Of a stretch of 64,000 nucleotides of DNA, positions 21,737 to 30,790 are shown piece by piece. The position numbers were made by a program, and so were the translations under genes. Within the stretch, counting starts at the first letter, position 1, and each line of letters opens with the position of its first letter. The notes beneath the pieces are model-generated. The model was not told where the DNA came from. It ran no database searches and saw only the letters and a list, made by a program, of their open reading frames with translations. Source of the stretch: Metabacillus indicus LMG 22858. GTDB lineage: Bacteria > Bacillota > Bacilli > Bacillales > Bacillaceae. The stretch lies in assembly GCF_000708755.2 (NCBI RefSeq), contig NZ_JGVU02000006.1, positions 372,001 to 436,000 of the forward strand. The letters run 5' to 3'.

Positions 21737-22771
21737 TCAGCGAAACAGCCTTGCCCATGTTACAGGACCGACGATCCCATCAACCTTAATTCCTTCTCTT
21801 CTCTGAAAATTCCTTACTGCCTGGGCTGTGACAGGGCCATAGATCGAATCGGCAGGTACACCCAGTTTCTTTTGAATTTCCCCAATATTTGAGCCTCTCA
21901 TGTAAGGAGACTTCAGTCTGTAAAGGGTTCCCGGGAACGGTTTTGGACGCCTCGGTTTCGCTCTGTTCAGCCTTCCAAATGTTTCAGGACCGACTATCCC
22001 GTCAACACGTATGCGCTGCTCCTGCTGAAATTGCCTTACCGCAGCCTCCGTTTCAGCTCCAAACGTTCCGTCTGCCCCGAATCTCGGAAGCGGATATCCA
22101 AGGGAAATCAGTTTTCTCTGCAAAAACGTCACATCTGCTCCAGAATCCCCTCTTCTTAATATCGTCGTGTCCACTTCACTGCCCGTCTCGCGCTCGGGCG
22201 GCTGGACTCTGATTGGCGGAGACGTGCTGCTGTCCCACGCATTATAATAGGCACGGACGTCTCTTAAAAACTGCGCGAACGTTACTCCGTTCGGTACTAG
22301 CCAGCTTTCAGGATCCGTGCGCCTTCGCGGGTCAAGCGTACTGTGTGCGACAATTTTAGTCGAAGGATCGAGATTAAATCTGCGGCAAAGGTACGCATGG
22401 TACCAGACATACCTGTCATATGCCTCACGGAAAACCCCCGTGCGGCAGAGCTCCACTCCAATGGCCGCATCATTTGCATCAGCCCCGAACAGACGGTTGT
22501 CCTCAGGATTTGTATACAAATTATGATAGGCTTTTTCATTCAGGGGAATAATCTCGAGAATTTTTCCATCATCTATAAATGTGTGGGCCGACGCACTCGG
22601 CTGTGAATTATTAAAATAGGCAAAATGATCATCTGCATCTGCAGAATTATTGGCGGTCTCGTGTGCAACAATAAAGAGCGGCCCGGACAGACCTGTTCCC
22701 GGTCTCGAGTTTCCAATTCGTATATAGCGCTGCTCAATCTGATATTTATCAGAAACACTCACTTTTATCAC
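21737..22771 (-). CDS. N-acetylmuramoyl-L-alanine amidase with two peptidoglycan-binding domains
   Basis: The 344-residue protein has an Amidase_2 (PGRP-like) domain in its first half: FIVAHETANNSADADDHFAYF (metal His), ASAHTFIDDGKILEIIP, AIGVELCRTG and KIVAHSTLDPRRRTDPESW (the other metal ligands). Two PG_binding_1 repeats follow (RRGDSGADVTFLQRKLISLGYPL; SNIGEIQKKLGVPADSIYGPVT), each ending in VDGIVGP-TW/FGRL. It cuts the muramoyl-alanine bond of peptidoglycan. There is no signal peptide, the form seen in phage or prophage endolysins (XlyA/CwlH type), but no other phage gene is nearby. It follows the tRNA-Arg on the same strand. Confidence 0.92.
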   Translation of the reverse strand: MIKVSVSDKYQIEQRYIRIGNSRPGTGLSGPLFIVAHETANNSADADDHFAYFNNSQPSASAHTFIDDGKILEIIPLNEKAYHNLYTNPEDNRLFGADANDAAIGVELCRTGVFREAYDRYVWYHAYLCRRFNLDPSTKIVAHSTLDPRRRTDPESWLVPNGVTFAQFLRDVRAYYNAWDSSTSPPIRVQPPERETGSEVDTTILRRGDSGADVTFLQRKLISLGYPLPRFGADGTFGAETEAAVRQFQQEQRIRVDGIVGPETFGRLNRAKPRRPKPFPGTLYRLKSPYMRGSNIGEIQKKLGVPADSIYGPVTAQAVRNFQRREGIKVDGIVGPVTWARLFR

Positions 22772-22913
22772 TCCTTTATATAGTAGATGATAGAGTGAGA
22801 GCTTTGGGAAAGGCTGTTATCCTGAGGCATGTGCCTGTTTTGGGGAAAATCTAGCTCCGGACCGCGAGACAGACAAGTTTGTGCTAGTTTTGAATGTCTG
22901 GTGTAAAAAACCC

Positions 22914-22950
22914 AATAAAAAAAGAGCTGCTCCCCTATGGGAACAGCTCT
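22914..22950 (-). terminator. Terminator downstream of tRNA-Arg
   Basis: On the minus strand AGAGCTGTTCCC and GGGAGCAGCTCT pair around a short loop, followed by a T tract. It lies 13 bp after the tRNA 3' end. Confidence 0.9.
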
Positions 22951-22962
22951 CTTGCAATTTGA

Positions 22963-23038
22963 CGCGCTCGAGAGGATTCGAACCTCCGACAGACGTGGTA
23001 CCGGAAACCACCGCTCTATCCAACTGAGCTACGAGCGC
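22963..23038 (-). tRNA. tRNA-Arg (anticodon CCG)
   Basis: The acceptor arms GCGCTCG/CGAGCGC close the cloverleaf, with a D-arm AGCTCAGTTGGATAGAGC, anticodon loop TTCCGGT (CCG) and T-arm GGAGGTTCGAATCCTC. The CCA is not encoded. It reads the CGG codon. A tRNA-Arg in the clpP neighbourhood agrees with the B. subtilis map. Confidence 0.95.
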
Positions 23039-23252
23039 ACGTATTAGCCAGTAGCGCTATTATACGACAAAACCGCTTCCTGTTTCAAGCGTTATTTTTC
23101 TTCGTGTCACGAAAGCCGCCTATTTCATGTACTCTCAAAATATACAGGTGTGCATCTTCTGTTGTATGATTAGAAAAACAGGCTTCATCACAGCGGTATA
23201 AAGGGTAAAGGGCTTATAGACAGAAGCAGCTGAATAAAGGAGATTAAACACT

Positions 23253-24272
23253 ATGACTGACCGCTATTCAATAAATGTTAACGGTTCCTCTTTCGATTGG
23301 GATTTAAAGCAGGCAGCCTATCACTTCGAAGGAGATGAAGTCGTTTTATTCTGGATCAACACGGCCTTCAAAACATTCCTTGATTCAATTGAAGAGATCT
23401 CTGGAGAAAATGCCGCAAGACTGGTTCTTGAAACAGCCGGCTATCGCACAGGTGAAATTGTCAGCGACTTTTACAAGCGTTCAATCGGAAAAACAGAGGA
23501 TATTTTGAAGAGCCTGCCGAATACATATGTTACAGCCGGTTGGGGTAAGACCACGATCGATGTCCTGTCCTATGACGAGTGCAGAGCTGTAGTGAGAATT
23601 GAAAACGGCTGGGAGTATAAGGTGAACAAAGCTCAGGGCAAAACGGTGGAAGGCTCGTTTCTGGCCGGTCACTGGGCCGGTGTTTTAAGCGGTCTGTTTG
23701 GGAAAACGGTCTGGTACAGAGTGCTGAAAAGCCAGACAAGCGGAGATCCTTATTCAGAATTTGAATTTTCGCCTTCCGGAATCACTCCTCAGCGGAATAT
23801 CCGTTCCCTGATCCAGGAGCAGGAAAGGGCTGACATGCTTGCACTCGAACAAAGTGTTGCTAAGCGGACTGCAGATCTTGTTGATCTTGTGAAAGAGATT
23901 TCCTCTCCAATTATCCCGGTTCTGGACAACATCATCGTCCTTGCGATGATTGGAAGATACGACGAAGCGAGGGCTGAGGAACTTTTAACAAAAACTCTCT
24001 CAAACCTGCCAGAGTATAAAGCGACGTTTCTCATTCTGGATCTGACAGCCATCTCTCAAGTGGACGAGTTTACAATAGACTTGCTTCAAAAGCTTGTCCA
24101 GGCTTCCGCTCTTCTTGGAACATCGTGCATCTTAGTCGGCATTTCTCCTGAGCTAAGCATGAAAATTGTCAGCTCCCGGTATCAGATGCAGAACATTCCC
24201 TGCCTCTCTACGCTGAAACACGGCATTCACTACGCCTTGGCGCAGGAAGGACTGCATATTTCAAGAAAATAG
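23253..24272 (+). CDS. V4R-like sensor domain fused to a STAS domain (RsbR-like)
   Basis: The 339-residue soluble protein has two parts. Residues about 1-190 resemble the XylR-N/V4R small-molecule binding fold: LVLETAGYRTGEIVSDF, VTAGWG, and GHWAGVLSGLFGKTVWYRV followed by a short C-terminal strand. Residues about 205-335 form a STAS domain of the RsbR kind (VKEISSPIIPVLDNIIVLAMIGRYDEARAEELL, FLILDLTAISQVDEFTIDLLQKLV, LVGISPELSMKIV). RsbR paralogues scaffold the stressosome that controls sigma-B; here a ligand-binding head replaces the usual globin-like head. The RsbT-target threonines are only partly kept (Thr near the DLTA and DEFT motifs). Monocistronic, own AAAGGAG. Confidence 0.8.
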   Translation: MTDRYSINVNGSSFDWDLKQAAYHFEGDEVVLFWINTAFKTFLDSIEEISGENAARLVLETAGYRTGEIVSDFYKRSIGKTEDILKSLPNTYVTAGWGKTTIDVLSYDECRAVVRIENGWEYKVNKAQGKTVEGSFLAGHWAGVLSGLFGKTVWYRVLKSQTSGDPYSEFEFSPSGITPQRNIRSLIQEQERADMLALEQSVAKRTADLVDLVKEISSPIIPVLDNIIVLAMIGRYDEARAEELLTKTLSNLPEYKATFLILDLTAISQVDEFTIDLLQKLVQASALLGTSCILVGISPELSMKIVSSRYQMQNIPCLSTLKHGIHYALAQEGLHISRK

Positions 24273-24388
24273 TACCCTCTTCTTCTCAATCGTTTGAAAA
24301 AAAGAAAAATTGGGTAACATGGTTACAGTCACTAGCTCTGACATATACATAAGAGGGGCCTTAAACATGCTCAGGCGGCAGCGTTTCG

Positions 24389-24418
24389 TTTGACCTTTAT
24401 TGACCTTAGTTGTATGAT
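24389..24418 (+). promoter_or_regulatory. clpP promoter with CtsR operator
   Basis: TTTGACC-TTT-ATTGACC (24389-24405) is, on the other strand, the tandem heptamer GGTCAAT/AGGTCAAA recognised by CtsR. The first half overlaps the -35 TTGACC (24390-24395); 17 bp later comes TATGAT (24413-24418). CtsR repression of clpP is relieved by heat and protein stress. Confidence 0.88.
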
Positions 24419-24460
24419 GAGAGTACATAAATTTACCTTTACTTTAAAGGAGGAAATACG

Positions 24461-25060
24461 ATGAATTTAATTCCTACAGTTATTGAACAGACAAACCGCG
24501 GTGAACGTGCATATGACATTTACTCACGTCTTCTAAAAGACCGCATCATCATGCTTGGAAGCGGAATTGATGATAACGTTGCAAACTCAATCGTTTCTCA
24601 GCTTTTATTCTTAGAAGCAGAAGATCCGGAGAAAGACATTTCCATCTACATCAACAGTCCTGGCGGATCTATCACTGCCGGTATGGCCATTTACGATACA
24701 ATGCAGTTCATTAAGCCGCAAGTATCAACAATCTGCATCGGTATGGCAGCTTCTATGGGAGCATTCCTTCTTGCAGCAGGCGCCAAAGGCAAGCGTTATG
24801 CCCTTCCAAACTCTGAAGTCATGATCCATCAGCCTCTTGGAGGCGCGCAAGGCCAGGCTACGGAAATTGAGATTGCTGCAAAACGCATCCTTTTCCTTCG
24901 CGACAAGCTTAATCAGATTCTTGCAGACCGTACAGGCCAGCCAATTGAAGTCATTGCGCGCGACACAGACCGCGACAACTTCATGACAGCAGAGCGTGCA
25001 CTTGAGTACGGCCTGATTGACAAAGTCATGGACCGCAATACGTTAGCAGACAAAAAATAA
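24461..25060 (+). CDS. clpP: ATP-dependent Clp protease proteolytic subunit
   Basis: The 199-residue serine peptidase forms the tetradecameric chamber used by ClpX, ClpC and ClpE. The catalytic Ser lies in [17 protein letters not shown], the His in [15 protein letters not shown] and the Asp in the [20 protein letters not shown] region. The start [25 protein letters not shown] is typical, behind AAAGGAGG. Single-gene unit with a CtsR-controlled promoter and a terminator directly downstream. It degrades, among others, tmRNA-tagged proteins. Confidence 0.98.
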   Translation: MNLIPTVIEQTNRGERAYDIYSRLLKDRIIMLGSGIDDNVANSIVSQLLFLEAEDPEKDISIYINSPGGSITAGMAIYDTMQFIKPQVSTICIGMAASMGAFLLAAGAKGKRYALPNSEVMIHQPLGGAQGQATEIEIAAKRILFLRDKLNQILADRTGQPIEVIARDTDRDNFMTAERALEYGLIDKVMDRNTLADKK

Positions 25061-25070
25061 GAAGTGTAAA

Positions 25071-25099
25071 AAGAACGGCATCGTGCCGTTCTTTTTTTA
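25071..25099 (+). terminator. clpP terminator
   Basis: AAGAACGGCA and TGCCGTTCTT pair around TCG, followed by a T tract, 10 bp after the stop codon. Confidence 0.93.
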
Positions 25100-25122
25100 T
25101 TTGGATTTTACATAAGAACGCA

Positions 25123-25660
25123 AACTACCTCTTTTACTAGTAAGATCTTGGGCATATGGCAATTGATTTGCTGTACTGGACTTGTTCAGCAGCTAAATCA
25201 GGCACCTGCGCAGTCCGGATTAACAGAGATCAGTGCGTTACATCCAACAATCAGTGCAATACTTCCAACTTCGAGCATTTTACAACCAACTTTGATTGAG
25301 TATCTACCAGCTTTCCCCGATTTACTACCAGCTCTCCGCACAAGCTCTAACTACCTCTTTTTCTAGCAAGATCTTGGGCATTTGGCAGTTGATTTACTGT
25401 CTGGATCTGTTCAGGCAGCTAAATCAGGCACCTGCGCAGTCCGGATTAACAGAGGTCAGTGCGTTACATCCAACAATCAGTGCAATACGACCAACTCCGC
25501 CTATTTTACAACCAACTTAGATTGCGTATCTACCAACTTTCCCTGATTTACGACCAACTCTCAATACGAACGCAAACTACCTCTTTTTCTAGCAAGATCT
25601 TGGGCATTTAGCAGTTGATTTGCTCCACTGGACCAGGTCAGGCACCTGCAGCTAAACTTG
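25123..25660. repeat. 226-bp tandem repeat, about 2.4 copies, with nested 21-bp units
   Basis: Copies begin at 25123, 25349 and 25575, exactly 226 bp apart; the third is cut short near 25660. Each starts AACTACCTCTTTT.CTAG.AAGATCTTGGGCAT. It contains the block GCACCTGCGCAGTCCGGATT and a run of about 21-bp subrepeats beginning CCAAC or CCAGC. Copies one and two are about 90 percent identical by eye. The reading frames shift between copies (226 is not a multiple of three), so it is unlikely to be coding. It lies between the convergent clpP and crh genes, each with its own terminator, and explains the 630-bp gap. Confidence 0.88.
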
Positions 25661-25663
25661 CAC

Positions 25664-25693
25664 CATAAAAAAAACGGCCCAAAGGCCGTTTTT
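25664..25693 (-). terminator. Terminator after crh
   Basis: AACGGCC and GGCCGTT pair around CAAA; on the minus strand eight T follow. It overlaps the last bases of crh. Confidence 0.9.
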
Positions 25694-25949
25694 ATGCTTC
25701 CTGCTTTACGTATTCTGTTAAAACTTCGAGTGCTTCGTTTTCGTCGTGGCCTTCTGCAATCAGTGTTACGGTTGATCCTGAGCTGATGGCAAGGCTCATG
25801 AGCCCCATGATGCTTTTGGCATTAACCTTTTTCCCATCCTTCTCAAGGAAGATATCTGATGCGTACCTGTTGGCCTCTTGTACAAATAATGCTGCGGGAC
25901 GTGCTTGTAAGCCTGTTTTCAAACGAACTTCGACCTGTTTTTGAGCCAT
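25692..25949 (-). CDS. crh: Catabolite-repression HPr-like protein Crh
   Basis: The 85-residue HPr paralogue keeps the regulatory Ser46 region (AKSIMGLMSLAIS) phosphorylated by HprK, but has Gln in place of His at the PTS phosphorylation site (KTGLQARPAALFV). That replacement is the hallmark of Crh, which acts only as a regulator: Ser-P-Crh is a corepressor of CcpA. Located at the end of the nudix-rapZ-yvcK-whiA-crh cluster as in B. subtilis. HprK itself is encoded at 42.4-43.3 kb. Confidence 0.96.
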   Translation of the reverse strand: MAQKQVEVRLKTGLQARPAALFVQEANRYASDIFLEKDGKKVNAKSIMGLMSLAISSGSTVTLIAEGHDENEALEVLTEYVKQEA

Positions 25950-25973
25950 GTAAATCCCCTCTGCTTTCCCCTT

Positions 25974-26924
25974 TTATTTGATTGTTACCGGCTGGCCGTT
26001 TCTAAGCTGTTCTGCAATTTCGTCCAATTTTCTCAGGCGGTGGTTTATGCCTGATTTGCTGATTTTTCCGCTCGAAACCATTTCCCCGAGCTCTTTCAGC
26101 GTGACATCCTGATACTCTACCCGCAGCCTTGCAATTTCGCTTAATTTATCAGGCAGAGCTTCAAGACCCATTTTTTCATCAATGAATTTAATATTTTCAA
26201 CCTGGCGGATTGCAGCACCAATTGTTTTGTTTAAGTTAGCGGTTTCACAATTGACGAGCCTGTTTACGGAGTTTCTCATATCCCTCACGATGCGTACATC
26301 CTCAAAGCGCATCAGCGCCTGATGGCCTCCAATGATACTCAAAAACTCGGAGATTTTTTCCGCTTCCTTGAGATAGGTGATATACCCCTTTTTCCGCTCA
26401 AGTGTTTTGCTGTTCAGGTTAAAAACATTCATCAGCTCGCACAGTGCATCATTATGCTCTTTGTACAGAGAGAAAATTTCCAGATGATACGAGGATGTCT
26501 CAGGATTATTCACTGAACCTCCAGCAAGGAACGCCCCTCTGATATACGATCTTCTGCAGCACTTCTTTTTAACGAGATCTTCTGAAATACTTCTAATAAA
26601 GGTGAAATTCTCCCCAAGGATGCTTAAATCCTCCAAAATTTCACGGGCTTTTTCTATCAGCCGAACGATATAGACATTATTCTTTTTCAAACGCATTTTT
26701 TTCCGGACAAGCAGTTCAACAGAAACGTCATACTGCTTTTTTAAGAGAGTATAAATTCTTCTGGCTATTGCTGCATTTTCAGTCTGAATATCTAGAATCA
26801 ATTTTCGATTCGAAAAAGAAAGAGAGCCATTCATCCGGATGAGTGCAGACAGTTCTGCTTTTAAACAACATGGTTTAAGTTCTATGTTAGTTAGTTCTTT
26901 TTTTGTTTCAGAAGCAAAAGACAT
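25974..26924 (-). CDS. whiA: WhiA-family DNA-binding protein
   Basis: The 316-residue protein joins an N-terminal LAGLIDADG-homing-endonuclease-like fold without catalytic acids ([24 protein letters not shown]) to a C-terminal helix-turn-helix ([34 protein letters not shown]). In Bacillus WhiA affects cell division, chromosome segregation and metabolism; in Streptomyces it controls sporulation. I chose the ATG at 26924 ([13 protein letters not shown]). It lies between yvcK and crh on the same strand. Confidence 0.96.
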   Translation of the reverse strand: MSFASETKKELTNIELKPCCLKAELSALIRMNGSLSFSNRKLILDIQTENAAIARRIYTLLKKQYDVSVELLVRKKMRLKKNNVYIVRLIEKAREILEDLSILGENFTFIRSISEDLVKKKCCRRSYIRGAFLAGGSVNNPETSSYHLEIFSLYKEHNDALCELMNVFNLNSKTLERKKGYITYLKEAEKISEFLSIIGGHQALMRFEDVRIVRDMRNSVNRLVNCETANLNKTIGAAIRQVENIKFIDEKMGLEALPDKLSEIARLRVEYQDVTLKELGEMVSSGKISKSGINHRLRKLDEIAEQLRNGQPVTIK

Positions 26925-27029
26925 CGTTCTGCACCCTCCAATCAGTATGAATGCATTCGTTTGCACTCTTTATTTTTTGCGGTTTTCCGCGGATTAGCAA
27001 GAAAGGCTCCGCGGAAAGCCTGAGTCTTA

Positions 27030-27989
27030 TCAAGTAATCATCTCATACAGGAGCTTTGCTACCTTTACGGTGTCATGCCGGATGACGTTATTTTCATAGG
27101 AGACAATCTTATCGTGGACAATTTCAAGTCCCAGTTCACGGAGTGCCTCTATATCATAGTTTACCGGTTTTGCCAGTTCTTCTGCATATAATGCTTTCAT
27201 CATATCAGGAATCACTTCATCATTCACTAAAATTGTATCGATGAACTTGCATTTCATATGGTCGTTAAGTGCTCTAACATGATCGGATGCTGTGTAATCA
27301 AGGGTCTCACCGGCCTGTGTCATCACATTGCAGATATACACTTTTTTGGCTTTCGCCTTGCACACTTCATCACCGAGTTTTGGCACGAGCAGATTCGGCA
27401 GGATACTTGTATAAAGACTTCCCGGTCCTATAAGAATCAGGTCTGCCTTCCGGATGACGTCAATTGCTTCCTCAAGGGGCTCAATCGTTTCGGGTGAAAG
27501 AAAGACCCGTTTGATTTTTTTCCCTGAGTAAGGAATTTTTGATTCACCGGAGACGATGGTGCCGTCTTCCATCTCTGCATGAAGCACAACGCTTTTGTTT
27601 GCAGCCGGAAGGACTTTTCCCCGGACATTCAGCACTTTGCTCATCTCGGTGACAGCGTGGAAGAAATCTCCCGTGATGTTCGTCATGGCGGCAAGGATCA
27701 GGTTCCCAAGAGAGTGCCCAGTCAGGCTGTTGCCTTTATTGAAGCGGTGCTGAAACAAATTTTCAACAAGGGGTTCCACATCTGAGAGCGCAGCTAACAC
27801 ATTGCGTATGTCACCTGGCGGCGGAATACTCAGTTCATCGCGGAGCCGGCCAGAGCTTCCGCCGTCATCTGCTACAGTCACAATCGCTGTAATATCCACA
27901 GGGTATACCTTTAAGCCCCGCAGAAGGACAGATAAACCGGTTCCCCCGCCGATGATGACTACATTTGGCCGTTTAGAAGGAGCTGTCAT
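27030..27989 (-). CDS. yvcK: Gluconeogenesis/cell-wall factor YvcK (GlmR)
   Basis: The 319-residue protein has a CofD-like Rossmann fold with the phosphate loop VIIGGGTGLSVLLRGLK and downstream VADDGGSSGRLRDEL, GHSLGNLILAAM, and LILIGPGSLYTSILPNLLV. The family binds UDP-sugars, stimulates GlmS and is needed for normal cell shape on gluconeogenic carbon sources. Its start codon overlaps the stop codon of rapZ (TAATG), so the genes are translationally coupled. The locus resembles the B. subtilis yvcI-yvcJ-yvcK order. Confidence 0.96.
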   Translation of the reverse strand: MTAPSKRPNVVIIGGGTGLSVLLRGLKVYPVDITAIVTVADDGGSSGRLRDELSIPPPGDIRNVLAALSDVEPLVENLFQHRFNKGNSLTGHSLGNLILAAMTNITGDFFHAVTEMSKVLNVRGKVLPAANKSVVLHAEMEDGTIVSGESKIPYSGKKIKRVFLSPETIEPLEEAIDVIRKADLILIGPGSLYTSILPNLLVPKLGDEVCKAKAKKVYICNVMTQAGETLDYTASDHVRALNDHMKCKFIDTILVNDEVIPDMMKALYAEELAKPVNYDIEALRELGLEIVHDKIVSYENNVIRHDTVKVAKLLYEMIT

Positions 27990-28876
27990 TAATGACGGCT
28001 TCTGCGCTCAATATCACGGTGTGATACGTGCGTCTGGTAATCGTTTTTGTAATGCTTCGCAATGTGTTCCGCCAATGTGACCGAACGGTGCTGTCCGCCT
28101 GTGCACCCGATCGCAATTACAAGCTGGCTCTTGCCTTCCCGCTTGTAGTAAGGCAGCATGAACGTCAGCAGATCAAGCACTTTTTCAAGGAACTTCTGCG
28201 TTTCCGTCCACTTAAGAACATAAGAGGACACTTCCTCTTCAAGTCCTGTTTTTGGCCTCATATGGTCGATATAGTGGGGATTTGGCAGGAATCTGACATC
28301 AAAAACCAGATCCGCATCAATCGGCACTCCGTATTTAAAACCAAATGAAAGCACATTGACCGAGAAGGTATGCTCGGCATCTTCCGCAAACTGCTTCAGA
28401 ATTTTTTCTCTGAGTTCGCGCGGCTTCAGTTGTGATGTATCAAAAATAAGCTGTGCACGGCCTTTCAGTTCCTCAAGCAGCTCCCGCTCATTTTTGATGC
28501 CTTCAAGCGGCAGACCTGTCGTTGCAAGCGGATGGGATCTCCGTGTCTCCTTGTAGCGTGTCACAAGAGTTGCATCCTTTGCATCGAGGAACAGGATCTG
28601 CGGGCTGATCCACGTTGTCTCAGCTATATCATCAAGCGCCTGGAACAGACTTTCAAAGAACTCTCTTCCCCTGAGGTCCATTACCAGGGCAACCTTGTTC
28701 ATCTTTGAACCCGATTCTTTCATCAGTTCAAGGAATTTAGGCAGCAGCGTCGGCGGAAGATTATCCACACAGAAATAGCCAAGATCTTCAAAGCTCTGAA
28801 TCGCTACTGTTTTTCCAGCTCCGGACATGCCTGTAATAATGACCATTTTAATGTCCTGAACACTGCCTGTACTCAT
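27989..28876 (-). CDS. rapZ: RNase adapter / nucleotide-binding protein RapZ (YvcJ)
   Basis: The 295-residue protein has a Walker A motif ([30 protein letters not shown]), a Walker-B-like region ([12 protein letters not shown]) and the C-terminal [17 protein letters not shown] domain that binds RNA or amino-sugar ligands in the family. B. subtilis YvcJ hydrolyses nucleotides and affects competence; E. coli RapZ directs decay of the GlmZ RNA. GAGAGGAGGCAATCAAA precedes the start. It is coupled to yvcK and follows the nudix gene. Confidence 0.95.
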   Translation of the reverse strand: MSTGSVQDIKMVIITGMSGAGKTVAIQSFEDLGYFCVDNLPPTLLPKFLELMKESGSKMNKVALVMDLRGREFFESLFQALDDIAETTWISPQILFLDAKDATLVTRYKETRRSHPLATTGLPLEGIKNERELLEELKGRAQLIFDTSQLKPRELREKILKQFAEDAEHTFSVNVLSFGFKYGVPIDADLVFDVRFLPNPHYIDHMRPKTGLEEEVSSYVLKWTETQKFLEKVLDLLTFMLPYYKREGKSQLVIAIGCTGGQHRSVTLAEHIAKHYKNDYQTHVSHRDIERRSRH

Positions 28877-28933
28877 TTTGATTGCCTCCTCTCACATTCT
28901 CGTTACGTGTATATATTTGTATGTCTAAGCAGA

Positions 28934-29392
28934 CTACTGCGGATCAAGGCGGTAGGCAAGCAGTTCAAAATCAGGAGTATATGTGAACGTGCCGTAGATC
29001 AAGCCTGCCCCCTTCATCATGAATTCAAGAATATGATGATCTCCCGGAGCCATCGGAAGCTCTGCGACTTCTTCAAGTGAATGCCACTTCAGCTTTCCTT
29101 CTTCGGACTGGTCCACATTTTCGCCCGTGAATTCAGTAGCGAAAAACGTAAACATCATCCATTCGGAAACAATTTCATTTCCTTCTTTAATAATAAAGGT
29201 AAAAATGCCTTTGATTTTTGGGTTTTTTAAATATATGCCTGTTTCTTCGCGATATTCCCGTATGACAGTGTCTTTAATTGATTCACCCTGCTCCATCTTT
29301 CCGCCGGGTGCCACCCACCATCCTCTTCTCGGTTTTTGCAGGAGAAGAATTTTATCGTCCTGTACTAATACGCAATTCGTCACTCTTTGCAA
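28934..29392 (-). CDS. yvcI: NUDIX hydrolase, YvcI type
   Basis: The 152-residue hydrolase contains a complete Nudix box, GGKMEQGE-S-I-KDTVIREYREETGI, following VAPG. Such enzymes cleave nucleoside diphosphate derivatives; 8-oxo-dGTP has been proposed for MutT-like members, but the substrate is unproved. The start is a TTG at 29392 with AGAGGTG seven bases upstream; no ATG lies nearby. It heads the rapZ-yvcK-whiA-crh cluster. Confidence 0.9.
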   Translation of the reverse strand: MQRVTNCVLVQDDKILLLQKPRRGWWVAPGGKMEQGESIKDTVIREYREETGIYLKNPKIKGIFTFIIKEGNEIVSEWMMFTFFATEFTGENVDQSEEGKLKWHSLEEVAELPMAPGDHHILEFMMKGAGLIYGTFTYTPDFELLAYRLDPQ

Positions 29393-29738
29393 AACTCTTC
29401 ACCTCTGGATTTAATCGGCAGGCCGTCATTGTTTTTCTTCTTTTTTATTATACTATTTTGCGCACAGCCCCACAATGAACGGGGGCTCCAGGCACCATTT
29501 TATTTTCTTGTTTTCTGCTGGAAATAGCACTTATGTATATATACGGCTTGTACGAAGGAATGTTTCAGTTTTTTGGACAAAAAAAAGGAGCACGGGAAAG
29601 GGCGCCCGTACTCAAAAAATATTTATAAAAGGGGGTCAATTACTATTTATATAGTACCCCATAATTATTTCAGTGGTGTTACAGGAGAGTTAAAACAGAG
29701 TTACGTTTTTATGAACTTGTTTAAAGCTTTAACGTCAT
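29393..29738. other. 346-bp intergenic region between trxB and the nudix gene
   Basis: No gene is visible. It should hold the promoter of the yvcI cluster (right to left, near 29400-29480) and it contains the trxB terminator region. A second inverted repeat (29632-29660: GGGG and CCCC outside ACTAT/ATAGT) sits between trxB and the terminator hairpin and may pair in RNA. Confidence 0.5.
29578..29613 (-). terminator. Terminator downstream of trxB
   Basis: On the minus strand GAGTACGGG and CCCGTGCTC pair (one G-T) around GCGCCCTTT-like loop bases and run into CTTTTTTTT. It lies 125 bp after the trxB stop. Confidence 0.8.
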
Positions 29739-30692
<954 letters not shown>

Positions 30693-30790
30693 TCAATCAC
30701 TCCTTGGATTCGCACAAATCATTCGTATACGGGACGTTGCTCCCATACTTCTATCCTATAAAAGATAAGGATTTCATGCCATTTATTTGC

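Noticed and set aside
21737..22771. Amidase as part of a prophage
   Set aside because: The protein type is endolysin-like, but all neighbours (yvfG, sigL, tRNA-Arg, clpP) are core genes and there is no holin, tail or integrase gene.
24314..24326. GTAAC-ATG-GTTAC palindrome upstream of clpP as an operator
   Set aside because: It is short and lies beyond the CtsR-controlled promoter; no known regulator fits, so I did not list it.
25148..25520. Two overlapping frames of 72 and 74 codons with LxPTxxx heptads in the 226-bp repeat
   Set aside because: The heptads simply reflect the 21-bp subrepeat. The frame changes between copies because 226 is not a multiple of three, and no ribosome site is seen.
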